Of a DNA stretch of 64,000 bases, positions 10,691-23,859 are shown piece after piece (the stretch's first letter is position 1; each line of letters begins with the position of its first letter). The notes under the pieces are model-generated. The model made no database searches, had not been told where the DNA came from, and saw nothing but the letters and a program-made list of their open reading frames with translations. This DNA is from Silene conica. Its lineage: Eukaryota; Streptophyta; Magnoliopsida; Caryophyllales; Caryophyllaceae. The stretch is taken from contig CM055312.2 in NCBI GenBank assembly GCA_029255685.2, forward strand, positions 83,617,010 to 83,681,009, given 5' to 3'. The translations under genes were made by a program, and so were the position numbers.

Positions 10691-13600
10691 ATGTACAACG
10701 GCTCCAAATTCGGCCGTGGCGGAGGCGGCCCAAGAGGCGGAGGCAGTGGCGGAGGGTCTTCTAAGCGCAAGTCATTCCCTCCGCCACCGCAACGACACTC
10801 TACCCCTTCCTCCGCTGCGTCTAATCGACTCTCCGTCAGCCGCACGCCCTATTCCTCTACTCCTCCGCCTCGGTCGGAGCAACAATCCGCTGATGAGAGT
10901 TTTCGTCTCGTCAGCGGAGAGCCGCTCTCATTGGCCACCATCTTTCGACTTCATCCCGACCTCGTCGCTGATATTAGGCGTCTTGAAGCTCAAGGCGGTG
11001 CTGCTAAAATTAAGTTCGATTCTAACCCTAAGAGTGATGGCAATGTGAGTATGCTTTTCTCTGTTACTCATCCTTCATATTGGCTATCATATTTTTGTAC
11101 TCCCTCCCTCCGTCCCATCAATAGTTTACACTTTTTTTTTAATTTAAGGTGTATTATCAATAGTTTGCACTTTTGTGTTAGGTATATTGTTATTTCAAGT
11201 TTTCATACTAATTTCTTCACCTTACGTGTGATATTCGTTCTACCCAAATACGAAACTCATTGTTGAGGGCTCATTGTTGTGATTTTATACCTTCATATAG
11301 TTCATAATGCAAATGTCTTTATGTTTGAATACTGGCCTATGTGGAGAATAATCCACCTGTGAGAGTAAGAGCCTCTCCGTAGTTGAACGAGAGATTCCAG
11401 GTCATTGAATTTCCCAAACAAAGTGGAACCATTTAAATCAGAAGTCTCAGCAAATGGTTGAATCCTATCAAGATTTTACACATTAATGGTGTGAGGTTTA
11501 AATAAATTCATATATGATAATTATTGTGATGCTCCAAGGTAGGGGGTTCACCATCTTGAGCATATCAATTTGAATAGGGTGTTATTGTGAATCTGGTAAG
11601 CATGCAACGGGTACAAAAAGTTCAAATATCACCGGTACTTCAATTGTATTTCAGTGACTAAATCTATACTGCCATTACTTTTCGAATTATAGATTGAGGG
11701 ATGTATATGCAAATGATATATGGGTTTGTGAAAAGAGTTCATCAAAGATAGAACACAGATTAACTGTGTAGTCAATCTACATAAATTCTGAAATCCAGAA
11801 GATGAAACAAACAACTATGGTCAAGGTTTTTAAGTTCGGCTGCTTTTGGTCCAATCGGTTATGTTACATCAGCGATGTACCTATGTCACGACTTTCAGTC
11901 GTTACTGCAAGAGCAACTGCCTATCCACGACTAATACCACATTTTGGTACCTTGCACATGGCTGAGGCACACTAAAAATTAGTACTTAGGTATTCAATTA
12001 TTACAAAACCTCAACTTTTTTTCAACCTTAGGGCTCGCTTGGAACAACAGTAATTATTATTGGAGTAATAGAAATTAAATGAGCTAAAAAATGGAGGAAA
12101 GTTATGGAGGTTGGAGATAGAAATGGCGGAAGATAGTATAATAGTCCCTCCATTAAGGGAGTGATAGTTCCTCCCTCACCTCCTCTTACCACCCTCCATA
12201 ACCACCACAAACCACCAATTTCCTTCCATTTCTTCTTGTGTTAGCCTCTATTACTCTAGTAATGATTACTCCCATTCCAAGGGAGCCCTTCAGTGTATAA
12301 TATGGTATTCTAACTTGTTCTTTTTTTATACATCTCCCTTAGTCCGCTTTCTAGCCTCTACTTCTGAGAATGTTAGCCGTCCATCCCCATTTAGTCCCCA
12401 AAAGAGGTAGTATTTTAGAAAGCATTTTATAAAAAAAAGTAATTTTTTTGCCCCTTCTTCATGAGTTGCACATCTGTCTTCAGCCTCGTTGTCATATGAT
12501 TACATTGGTGTGTCTCATTCTCTTAAAACTAAGATATGAATTGTTATATCTTGTTTATTTAGTTTGTGGTCAATTATCATCACTGGCTGAAGGAGGATAT
12601 TTTGAGCTCCAAAAACAATGTTTTCAGCTTTCTAACATCTGAAAAATCTCATTTTTCTCCAGGTTATTGACGTTGGTGGTAAGGAATATCGTTTTGCATG
12701 GGCAGATGAAAAGGATTGCGATATATATGAAGAACATCAAGGTGGTGAAGATGGTAATGGTTTACTTGTTGAAACTGGATATGTTTGGCGCAAGTTGACT
12801 TCCAAGCGGGAGCTAGACGAGTCCACAAAAAGGCAAGTCAAAATGAGATCATTACAATGGGAGCAAAAAAACAAATCCCGCACGTATGTTATGTAATTCA
12901 AGTTTGTGTTTTAGCTTCTAAGGCATATCTGTTGTATCTGTAATCATTTTTGCCTTGTTTCTCATCTTTATTGTTCCACTATACTTAATTCTCTTTCATA
13001 TAATTACGAGTAAATGTATTTTGTTGCAGACTTTAGTTACCGTTTGAACGGATGCAATTTTCATCATGGATACTCCATAAGTGTGTCATGGATAATTCAT
13101 AAATGGCCTCTTTGTGATCTTTTTCATACATGTGGTTTTCTTGTAAATATTATCATATTAATTTATTTACTCTTTTTATATGATGATTTCGCCGCCATGT
13201 CAGGACAAAGCCTATGGATCCCGGCAATCCATCTACGAAGAATCAAATGAAAGCATTAGTCGCTGCAGAAGGTGAGTTTTAGTTTTAGCCTTCATAGGCT
13301 CCATGCATTCCCCTGGCTTAGAAATGAATGAATTATAAAGACGAAAGGAAATGATCATCACTCTACTTGGCTGAACAACATATTAACCTCAGCTCGAAAT
13401 TATTAGGAAGTCGATACACCACTTACTCACTTAGTAACTTTCGTATAAAACATTCCAGTGATATGGTGGGTGCATCTGTGGAAGTTTGATGCCATTAGCT
13501 ACTACTAATGGTTCTGAAATCATCCTTGTGTAGCTAGTCCATGGAAACAGAAGCAAAAGAAAGATCTTCAGTTTAAGACGAGGAATTTTGAATCATCACA

Positions 13601-16600
13601 AGGTGAAATGCTATAGTTAATTTTTTCCCAGACTTCCGATTTTTAAAGTATTTCTTATTTTCTAATTTTTGCTTCTTTTTTTGTTACATTTTAGCTGGAG
13701 GCCCTGCTAAACCTGTTCAAAGGCCTCAATTATCCTCAACTAACTCTACAATGGGAAGGCATTCAAATTCACCTCTGCCTTCACCTCAAAATCAATTTAT
13801 ACATTTGACATCTCCATCTGCCAGAGGAAGTGCTAGTGAAAGTCGGACCACTTATGATCCAGCAATTAGTGAAGCAAGAGCAAAAGAAAATGTGGGTAGC
13901 TCAAATAAAATCGTATCTCCCCCAGTTACTGCTAGGATGCAAGAAGGAGCACTACACAGGGATATTCAAGGAGCAGGAGTGTTGGATATGGAACGCTTAC
14001 TTATAAATTTGCTCAAGGATAATTCAAAAGGAATGACCTTAAAGGTAGATGAGAGTTGCATTTAACTCGGAATATATTCTGCTAAAGCATATTTTCAAAT
14101 GAAAAAGATAATTTTTTTGCTTTTGATCATGTGCATGCTCCCCAAATTTTACTGAATTAACTAGAGTTTGTTTCTTTGTTCTATAATATTTTCTAGGCCA
14201 TGGAGAAAGCTGTTGGAGACGTGACTTCTGGTTCTGCTCGTAGAATTGATCCCATACTTAAGAAGGTTGGATCAAAATCTTCATTTTCGTTTTTTTATTC
14301 ATTAACAAGGTGTCATGTGTTTATTTTCTCGTATGCTTTGCTTTTCAGATTGCAACTTATGAACCTCCAGGAAGATATATATTAAAGCCAGGACTAGAAT
14401 CAGGAATTGTGAGGACAAGGTGTCGTTTTTTATTCATTAACAAGGTGTCTTGTTTTTTTTTTTTTGTGTGTGTGTGTGTGTGGTGGGGGGTGGGGGCAGG
14501 TTACATTCTCTGTCTGACATTATGTGGGTGGGTCTTGCCTTTATGACTTTTTCCTTTTCCCCAGTTCTCCTGAAGACAAACATCAAAAGCAGTTTGTGCC
14601 CAGGGACTCTGGTATCACAGGCAAATCTCCTGCTTACGATAATGGGGACCGTGTGCCTCTGAACAATAAATTTGAAGGAGAGTCAAATGAAGTTGCGAAT
14701 TCTGCCCCTTCTCAGCATTTAACTGATCTGTTTGGCGACAATGAACCCCCTGATCACAATGAAAGACATGCCGTGAGTCCCAGTAATAATGATAGTGATA
14801 CTGAGAGTGGCAGTAGTGGTAGTGGCACTAACAGTGCAAGTCGAAGTAGAAGTAGAAGCCCTGTAAGAAGTGCTAGTGCTAGTAGCAGTGATAGTGAAGC
14901 CGATTCTTCTTCAAACAACAAGGAGACCTCTGATGTGGAAATTGACATAATGAGCGATGATGATAAAGAACCCAAAAAATTGCAAGACCCTCTTATGCCT
15001 TGGAGTATGCTTGAAGGGGCCAATATAAACAACGGTGATCAGGATGGCAATGAATCTGAGGATGTTGATATTGAGAATGATTTTCTAGGTGATAATGAAG
15101 CTGAGTTGGCAACATCATCGCATGATCTCTGTATGCCCACAGAGAATATTAAATTAGTTTCACATGATCATGATCAGCAACAGACTGATGATGATGATGA
15201 TAAATTCAAAGAGAAGCATTATGACAGCATATTTAATTCTGAAGATAAGTCCAAAAGGGGTTCGAATGTTGTTCAGAACATTGACAACTTTAAAATAGTC
15301 AAAGGAAGAAGTTTGGCTCAGCCGTCAGTATCTGGGTATATGGGATCTCATAACCATCGTGATAACCGTTTATTCCAGACGACAAATCAACAGAACAGGA
15401 ATGACAACTCTAATGTAGAGTCTCTACAGTCAGGTAGAAGACCACCTGTTCGCTCCCATGCTACTGGCAATGCAGATAAACCTGCTAAAAATCCTTTAAC
15501 TTTTGGGATAGATGCAAAAGACCAGGAGATGAATGCTCATGGAGATAGTACGAAGCAGGGATATACAGATTTAATAGAAGCGCATAATGAAGATGGTGGT
15601 ATAAATGAGAAAGGGAATGGCAGTCCTCTTGGTCAGAATTCCTCCATGCGGTCCGAGGCCTCTTACAAACACCACAATGCACGGAGTAAAAAGTCCTCTG
15701 ACACTTTTACAAAGGAAAAGTCTGGCTTGTCACTGAATGATACTTGCAAGGCCGATTTCAACAGTTCTACTAAAGAAAGAAGACTCCAAAGAGAGCTGTC
15801 AGACCTGGAAGTGGGTGAATTACGTGAGCCATTGGCTGAGGAACCTGGCAAAAGCAAAAACTTGTTTGACAGAGCGAGCTCGTTCAAGAAGTCTGAGGCT
15901 AAGTTGGGCCCAAGTTCTCGGAATGTTGACTTGAAAACTAATTTACCCAATCAGGGAACCATTGATCCAGGAAATGGTTTGTCACCAAACTTGAGAGGAC
16001 CTCCTAAAAAAAATGATAGTTTGTCTAAGAGAAGGTCGCCACAGCCTTATGCTGAAGATCTGGTTCCACTTCAGAGGGATACAAAATCCCGACAGCAGAA
16101 CTCCAGAAGTGTTCATGATGAAGTCGAGCCGCTCCCGAATCAGGCTGTGGACCTAAACAGATGGGAAAATGAGGATGCCTTTGTTGATCAAAGGACAGAT
16201 GTTGAAGGTTATGGAGAAACACTAAGAAAGTCATCTGATAGTGCACCGCGTGAAGATTTTAGCCAAGAACTTGAGTCCCATAAGAGTAAAGGCAAGAAGT
16301 CACGCAAATCCAAGGGAATGGGAGATGGAGATAAAAGAAGAGATATTTCTATAAGTCGAGCGGGCAAGCGTAAAAGAAACGAACCATCTTCTGATGACAA
16401 TGTTTCATATTCTAAGTATGAAAAGGACGAGCCAGAACTCAAGGAACCTATTAAGAGTTTCTCTCAGTAAGTAACTTGACACTTGTTTTCTCCATCAACT
16501 ATCATTTACTGTCGGGGTTCATGGTGCTACGAGGATTTGATTTTACAAAATAGTTAGGTGATGCTCTTTATAGTCTCCTTCTTATAACATTACTTGATGA

Positions 16601-18130
16601 TTTAGGTATAAAGAGTATGTGCAGGAGTACCGTGACAAGTATGATAGTTATTGTTCCTTGAACAAGATATTGGAGAATTACAGGTATTTTTATATTATTG
16701 TCCTTTTTAGTTTTACTTTTATCCTACCCAATCTCCATTTAAACTCTAGTTTGGCATCAGATGCGATTTATTTTTGAGAGAACTCTGTTCAAACAGGAAT
16801 GAATTTCAGAAGCTGGGATTAGACCTTGAAAGTGCAAAAGGTAGAGATATGGAAAGATATTACAGCATTTTGGGACATCTGAAAGACAGTTATCGCCAAT
16901 GTGGAACAGTAAGTATTTTTTCGTGCCATTATAGTTTTTGCTGGCTCTATCTAATTTCTGATATTTGTGTTTTTGCTAGGACTGATAGCCAGACTGCCAT
17001 GTTATGTCTTACAGAAAAGTGTATTGATTCATTCATCACTTATCTTTTGGACAATGGATTAGTGCAATTTTGCAGATTGAAGGACAAGATTGATAATGTT
17101 AATAGCCAATCATGCACGTGCTTTACTGCCCTTTGCATGTGCATTTATATGTAGAGTTAGAAACAAAACAAGTATAGTAGGGGGATGGAGGATGGGTTCT
17201 TTATATTTGTTGATTTATATTAAGGTATAAACTCTTGATTGAGCTTCAACCATCAGCGTTAATTTACGCTTTTGGTTGAGATGATTGCCTCACATTGTAT
17301 ACGGCTCTCAATGACATTAAGTCACAAGTCCTAATCCTGGGTTTCTTTTATTCTCACAAGTGGAATTTCAGGACAAGTTTAGCTTATCGATTCTCCAAGC
17401 TCAGTGCATTCATGTGAGTGTGTATATCAAGGAATTAAACTATTTGTTGGACCTTAACGACCAAGCTTTTGGGCCGTAAGATTTTGGTTGAGATGGTTCT
17501 CACAATTAAAAGAAAATCTAAAACTTTTGTATCACAGTTTGGTATTGTTAGCTCCTGTGAATAATTCCAACCAACACCCTGGATGGTTATGTACTCAAAG
17601 TGTCATTTGAAGCAAATTTGTCTGAATGTACTGGAGACTTTGTAAAGTTACAGGGAAGTAAAAAAGGATAAAGACAAAAAATATTTAGAAGTAGCGCCCC
17701 CTTTCAAATATGAAGCAGTTGATATAATTTTTTATGCAATTGAAATTTTGGGTTATGTGAAACAGGTTCTCCATTTTGCTGCCACCTTTATATGGTTCTG
17801 AAACTTCTTTGTGCTTGTGCTTGTGCTTGTGCTTGTGCTTGTGCTTGTGCTTGTGCTGGAGCTGGTACATTTTCTAGTGCTTGTGTTCATATTCCCTTTC
17901 TAGGTTCTTTAACATGATTATCACTCTGCAGCGACATAAACGGCTGAAGAAGATATTCATTGTGCTTCATGAAGAGTTGAAGGTACAAACTTCGAGGCAC
18001 CTCTCACTTGATCTTTTATTTTCATTTCTACTAAAGAACATTCCTTGTATTATATAGCTTGTGTGCTATGTTACTGCAGGACCTTAAGCAGAGGATTAAA
18101 GATTTTGCAGTTGACTATATGAGGGACTGA
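10691..18130 (+). CDS. ELL-like RNA polymerase II transcription elongation factor
   Basis: Twelve exons join into one 1131-residue frame: 10691-11044, 12663-12883, 13204-13271, 13534-13602, 13695-14044, 14197-14265, 14349-14419, 14565-16466, 16606-16683, 16797-16908, 17932-17982, 18080-18130. All junctions are GT-AG and all phases close. The N-terminus is Gly- and Pro-rich, followed by a conserved block (SGEPLSLATIFRLHPDLV) and a second block with DVGGKEYRFAWADE. The large exon 8 encodes a disordered acidic region with an Arg-Ser run (SASRSRSRSPVRS). The last four exons encode an occludin/ELL-type helical domain (QEYRDKYDSYCSLNKILENY ... LGHLKDSYRQCG ... HKRLKKIFIVLHEELKDLKQ) ending at VDYMRD. 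In animals ELL suppresses Pol II pausing; nuclear action in the plant is inferred. Exon coordinates are predicted, not transcript-tested. Confidence 0.9.
12030..12289. mobile_element. Foldback MITE in intron 1 of the ELL-like gene
   Basis: About 42-bp inverted ends: AGGGCTCGCTTGGAACAAC on the left and the complement of AGGGCTCCCTTGGAATGGG on the right, both running on to GAGTAATAG. Flanks TTA and TTC would be an imperfect Tourist/Harbinger-type duplication, so the class is tentative. Confidence 0.7.
17811..17857 (+). repeat. GTGCTT hexanucleotide microsatellite
   Basis: Nearly eight perfect tandem copies of GTGCTT lie in intron 10 of the ELL-like gene, 75 bp before the exon 11 acceptor. Confidence 0.97.
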
Positions 18131-19624
18131 ATCAAGGTTCTCCCTTTGTGAATATAATGACTCCCAATGGTTCATTTGAATAGAAGTTCAAAACGGTTAT
18201 AATGAGTTCTTTGGAAGGTTGTCCTAACGTGGGAAAAGCACTGAGAAGCCTCGGTCCCTGAATCAGTCTGACCTCCTTAAAATGAGCGTATATTTTCCAA
18301 TTTCAGTCAGAATGCATTGTTGCTCATTTGCCAGAGATAAGAAATTCGTATCTGTATACTATTTGCAGATGGTGATTGGTTACCTTGGCTATACAAAGCT
18401 GCTGATAAGCTGTTTATTAGTAGCAGTTGAGGAAAGAAGATGTTGATAAAAAAATCTCAAGTTTTGTTCTATATTCGGGTTGAAGCAGTATATGAAACCA
18501 AAAGTTGGTTCAACTAATTGTTGGCGGTCACATTCAGATTCTGTGATTATTAATAGTAGCAGTTGAGTGTTAGGCCGTAGTTGTTGTTTATTAGTAGCAG
18601 ACTAGGAGATGTGAGTGAGTGTTGCTCCGTACCTGTTTGGTGATCGAGTATTCCATTGTAAGTACAAGGAAATAAAAACAAAGTGGTTTATTAAGCAATT
18701 TAATATTGGTTGTATTTTGAAGATATTTGAGAGAATTCCTCATGTCAAGATGGAAAACAAATATGCAGAATAGAGGCAATGGGAAATAAAATCAAGCAAT
18801 GACACGCAAAACGAGGTCGAAACGGGATCAAAACAAAAGGAAAAACAAGGAAAATACTGACCAAATGGGACTCATTAAAATATAAAAATTGAAGAATAAC
18901 ATTTTAAGTCTAATAGGAAAATTTTAAATAATCAATTATTTTAATTAATTCCTCATTTTCATTTTTAATAAAAATGTTCAATAAAGTTAATAATCTTAAA
19001 TAGTGAGTATACAAATCTTAAAGAATAATAATGTTCTAAATGTAATAGGAAAATTGTAAATAATCAACTACTTTTTATTTTTCTAATTTTAATTGAAAAA
19101 TTGTAAATAATTTATTATTTTCTAATTTATTAGGAAAATCAAGAAAAAACAAAAAAATTGATCTATTATTTTCTTATTTTCTAATTCTAATAGAAAAATT
19201 ATTAATAAATTATTATTTATAAATATAGTGTTTTGTAAAAGTTGGAAACTATCACAAGCTTTAGAAAAAAAAATGTTCTTTAATTATATATATTGATTGA
19301 GTACACCCTTTTATCCAGTTGTACACATTAGGGCTTTGCGTAAAAATTATAACATGTTAAAATAATCAGTAGGAGGATCACCACTAGTTTTATAGTTTTT
19401 GAGCATTATAATAATGTTTTTCAGTTTTGTTTTAAAATTATGAGTATTGCTTTAAGATTTTTGATTTCAGTTATTGAAACAATAAGCTCAAAAAATTATA
19501 ATAAAACTCCAAAATATTACATATAAACTTAGTTGAATTTTAGTTTTGACGGGAAAAAATTGAAATCCAACTTATAAACTTTAATAATCTTAGAAAAAAT
19601 AAACATATGCTCAAAAACAAATAA
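18131..19624. other. 3' flank and AT-rich intergenic DNA
   Basis: After the stop codon the 3' UTR is presumed but no unambiguous poly(A) signal can be chosen. Positions 18741-18892 hold a copy of a dispersed repeat that recurs at about 20993-21125 (shared words GACACGCAAA and ACGGGATCAAAAC). Positions 19340-19620 hold a TTTTTGAGC-type AT-rich repeat related in inverse orientation to 53010-53430. Confidence 0.5.
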
Positions 19625-20460
19625 TGTAACACCCGGCCCAAACCTAGGGCCAAAAATGTTAGCCACGGTAGCTCGCCAAGCTGTGTATGTGGCCCACAGA
19701 TTAACACAGGTCCTTTGAAGCACATTTTGTGCTCACTCGTGCGCATCGTGGGAACCTTAGTTTCCCAGGAGTTCACCTATCCTACGACTACTCCTGGCCA
19801 AGCACACTTAATCGTGGAGTTCTTTTGCATGGATAACCAGAAAAGAAAGTGCACTTTGTTGATATGAGTAGTACTTTCAGTCTCGTTAAGCATTAGTCAG
19901 ACTTTAAGCCTATCAATAGACTTCTTCAAGGGCTTACCTTGCCCAAATAACATATTCGGTTCCGTGGAGTACTATACCCACCACTTGAAGAACACAACTT
20001 TCTCGTTGTACATGGTAGCATCTACTCACACATAACCAAGGAAGTCAATTGCAAGACAAGCATGTTGAACTAATTGAGAATATAAACTAACAACACAAAG
20101 ATGAATAGAAATGTAAACAAATGAAATAACTAAACAAAGGAGAATGGATTTATACCAATACTAAGATGAAATATTGAAACTTGGATTGAAAACAAGGGTA
20201 GTCTTCATTATCTTCAAATACAACCCAAGAACCAAACGTAAACTATTGAAGTAATTAGGAAAGATTACAACTTGTAAAAGAAGATTAGCTAAGTAACTAA
20301 TTAATGTTTTTAGGATTTGAAAGAAGATTGAATGAAAGAGTAGTCTAAGAATGCGTAAAATCTATTTAGGGTTGCCTAAAAATGAATAGTGTTGCGTAAT
20401 TTCTCAAAAATATCTCAGACGGGTATATATAGTTTCTCAAAATAGAAGAAAAACTTGTCA
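19625..20460. repeat. Cassandra-like repeat with 5S rRNA-derived segment
   Basis: Begins TGTAACACCC, a common plant LTR start, and contains a 5S-derived block (separate entry). That combination is the hallmark of Cassandra TRIM retrotransposons. No second LTR copy, primer site or target duplication was found, so this may be a solo or truncated LTR. The right boundary is arbitrary; sequence to 20460 is repeat-like but unclassified. Confidence 0.5.
19740..19868 (-). pseudogene. 5S rRNA-derived sequence
   Basis: Read on the minus strand, this follows plant 5S rRNA: a block like GAACTCCACGATTAAGTG, then TGCTTGG, then TAGTCGTAGGATAGGTGA and CTCCTGGGAA. These cover the A-box, intermediate element and C-box region of the internal Pol III promoter, with several substitutions. 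Context suggests a transposon-borne copy, not a 5S gene. Identification rests on recalled 5S consensus. Confidence 0.8.
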
Positions 20461-20930
20461 GGTAGGCCCAACCGGTGTACCACCAGGCAACGACTGAGAG
20501 TCACAAACTCAAGTTATGCATAAAATACGAATTTTCTTCAAAGTAGCAGGTCATCCTGGCGGCCGGTGTGTCGGACGCCGGTCTTCCACCGACTGGGAAC
20601 CACGTTATCAACTTCTGAACTTTACATTTCTTTAAACATCTTCAGGTGCTCTCAGACGGTGGGCCGGCCGCCGGTCCTTCACCGACTAGGGGATACATCT
20701 TCAAGTTCTGATTTGTTAACTTCTTAAAAATGGCTGAGTAAGAAATATGCTTCCCTAGTCGACAGACGGCCTGTTGGTGCCTGAACCGGCTGGGAGCCCC
20801 AAATCACAATTCTGCCAAGTTCTGGATCGTTAACTTTTTGGAAATAGGCTAAGTATGGGAGGTTGCTTCCCTAGCCGGTTGTCGGACTAATGGTTGGGGG
20901 GACCTGCTGTTCATTTCTTGTTCTTTTTTT
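20461..20930. repeat. Degenerate tandem array of about 105-bp units
   Basis: Four to five diverged units, each with a GC-rich core (CGGCCGGT... then CCGACTGGG or a variant) followed by an AT-rich stretch such as AGTTCTG...GTTAACTT. Units start near 20465, 20550, 20645, 20755 and 20870. Confidence 0.6.
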
Positions 20931-21782
20931 CCTTTTTAGCTTCAAAACCGCTCCAAATTCTCCCGTTTCTTCATTCTCGCCTCAAATCCTACAAGATGAA
21001 AGACAAACATGTAGAATGGGGGCATGGGGCAATAAATACAAGTAAAGGCACGCAAATCGATGCCAAAACGGGATTAAAACATAAGAAAAGAGAGAGAAAT
21101 ATGACAATATTAAGGCTCATCAGTATGTCACAATTTCGAGGTATATAACTACAAATTAGGATTCAGTGAGAACCACTAACATAATTTTATTAGTACATAA
21201 GAGGGGTAAAGCCCCGAAAAGTCAACTAAAAATTAAACAGGGAAAAGAAACTCCTAGTGTATCATCCCATAGAATAGACCGAAGGCCTTCAGAAAGGACG
21301 TTGAGATACGTTGTAGTTGGAGGTGAGTGAATTGCTTCATTTGATAATCAATTCACAGCGTGGTTTGCTTCTCGATAAATGTGGTCAATTTGAATATTTC
21401 AACCTTTTCATGACTAACATATTGAAAGCCGTGAGAACCTTCATAAAATCTCCACCGAACCTTGTTTCAAAAGTTTAGATGAATAATTTACCCTTAATTT
21501 AGTTAAATCGAACACAATGTTTAGTGTAGCTAAACAAAATTGTTGTATTAAAAAATTATATACTTGATATACAAAATCCAATGGTACAATAAAACTTATT
21601 CTAGAATCTAGATGCATGAAAATTGTTACCTACATAAAAAAAATTAGGTGCATAAAAATTAAGAAAATATATTCCGTGTCTAATTTCCGTCAATAGTTTA
21701 ACATTTTTCGACCAAGAAATGTGTGTTATGTAGCGATAAAAATTTATGGTATGTCCAGATATGTCATTGTTAATAAAATAAA
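20931..21782. other. Intergenic with dispersed repeat copy
   Basis: Positions 20993-21125 match the repeat at 18741-18892. The rest is AT-rich with no recognised gene. Confidence 0.45.
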
Positions 21783-21960
21783 TGTTATGAAATATTATTG
21801 TATAATATAGATGTCAATATCTTATAATATCTTAGAGTGTTTTATCTTATAGAAACTCTACCTCATTGTATATGCATATATACCCCTCATAATAGAATAA
21901 GAACATATCTTTTGTCTCTCTTACTTTCTCTCTACAATTCTCTGTCTTTATTTCACAACA
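21783..21960 (+). repeat. 5' LTR of the copia element
   Basis: 178 bp. Aligned by eye with the 3' LTR it shows roughly a dozen substitutions and a few short indels. It contains a TATA-like stretch (TATATATACCCC) and ends TTTCACAACA. Confidence 0.93.
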
Positions 21961-22168
21961 CGTTATCAGCACGAGTCTCTACCCTATTTTTTTTAACTTA
22001 TTGAAAAGAGGTATGTTTATTAATCTATAATAAGCATGTATACGATTTATATCTTTTGATACTGAAGGGTTCATGTCATACACGCCCTATATAATTAGTC
22101 TTAGTAATTATAATATACTAATTAACATATTAATTAGGTTATAGATCTTATGCATGCTATATTAAAAG

Positions 22169-23303
22169 TGCGGAATTAAGGTATTCGAATTCTTACAATC
22201 CGACGGGAATATGGCAAGGATGATCCTCCAACACTAGTAACCAATGTAAGATACCTCCTTCACGATGCACCCAAGACTACCCTTAATAACCGGGACTTAC
22301 ACAAGCTAGGTGTTATAATCGGTTTCCTTAAACAATATTCTAATCACTTATTAAAATAACTAAAATTAATACTACAACAATTATAGTATTATGATTATTA
22401 AAATTATAATATTGAAGAGGATTTCTTTTAAGTTTTTCTCACTCTAGAAAACCTTGCAAATGTTGGAATAAATTAACTTGTGTGTTAATCACAAGCTTTA
22501 TGAGGGTTGTGTTGGGGTTGGAAGAGCCGACAATGGGGAAGAACAAAAGAGACATTTTGCCTTATCAATGCACATAGGGTGTTTAGGTGTTATTCACTAA
22601 GAGCATGCTTAATTATAGTGTTTTATTGTGTAATTAAGACACAAAAACACTCCTTAAACACCTACCCCAAACCGTCACACTTCAGATAAAAATGGACACC
22701 CATTTTATAATTGTTATTTGTACAATTGTACATGTGTGACATACATTATGTCACAAATATAAGAAACAATTGTTTTAATTTTGAAATGCATATTTATCAA
22801 ATAAATATCATTTATAAATTAAATAAATCATATTTAACAACTTAACAAGTAATTCATAATTACTAATATATAAAATGGTCATTTCAATAATCGTCAATAC
22901 GATTTACAACACTTATAATAATATTCAACCCGATTCATTCTAATTTCGACATTTCATAAATATCGATTAATGTTTGACATTTGACACGTTTCAATTTCAA
23001 ACATAAATCTTACATTAAGATTTAACCTCTGATTTCTCGATATTCGATTTTAAGTAATCTGATCAACTCGCATCAATATACACTTGGTCAGTTTATCAAT
23101 TAAGGGAATTGTCCTATAGGTGTGACCTAAAGGGATCAACTGACCATCAGTCTCATACGACAGTAATGTCAAACTCTAGCTAGCCAATCATTACCGATTA
23201 ATGTTGGTCAGTTGACTATATAATTTTGAATCATCCGTTGCGCATTCTCGTCATGAGATTTAATTATGTGATCGCACTATTGTTGAGAACACATTTCCCA
23301 ACA
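22169..23303 (-). repeat. Putative solo LTR nested in the copia element
   Basis: On the minus strand this stretch starts TGTTGGGAAATGTG and ends ATTCCGCA, giving TG...CA ends about 1.13 kb apart, with an LTR-like composition. I found no coding sequence and no matching 5-bp duplication (AAAAG against AATAC), so the borders or the solo-LTR reading may be wrong. Confidence 0.4.
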
Positions 23304-23859
23304 AATACATCTTTACGTCATTCATCCATTTTATTTAAGTGATACAACATATTATGAGGTATGTCGTCATTCATCTTATACAGCTACATGTGTATATGAC
23401 TATTCAAACAACTATATGACAATTCATCTTACTAGATTAATTTTATATTCATTAATGTTGTCATTCATCTAATTAGACGCATCAAAATCTTATTCCAATA
23501 TAGAGTATTACTAATTCTATACGAGTTTTAACCATCTGAATAAAAGGTATTTTTCAATACAAAGTATTAAATTTATAATTTTATTATATGCATCCATTAT
23601 TTAAAATTTGATAATCAAAAGGTTCATATTAAATCTATTCTATTATTCTCAATTGAATAAGGTACGTTTTCTTGCATATGTTATATTGTTTGATTGTAAA
23701 ACTATAATTATATTATTATGGAATTTAACGAGATTTTGGTAAGTATAGTCTATTAAAAGGATCTTATGATGTGTATGAGATTATTAAATCAGTTGTGTAA
23801 AATATCATATTATTTCGGAACTAAAATTTCATAGGAAATACTTTTTGAAAAAGGACATA

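Noticed and set aside
11099..11260. CTCCCTCC(CTCC)GTCCC Stowaway-like tip in intron 1 of the ELL-like gene
   Set aside because: No matching inverted end or TA flank on the other side was found, so at most a broken end.
14754..15032. Leu/Ser-rich frame on the minus strand
   Set aside because: It is the antisense shadow of the Ser/Asp-rich exon 8 of the ELL-like gene.
19740..19868. Functional 5S rRNA gene
   Set aside because: Several substitutions in conserved positions, diverged ends and LTR-like context argue against a working gene.
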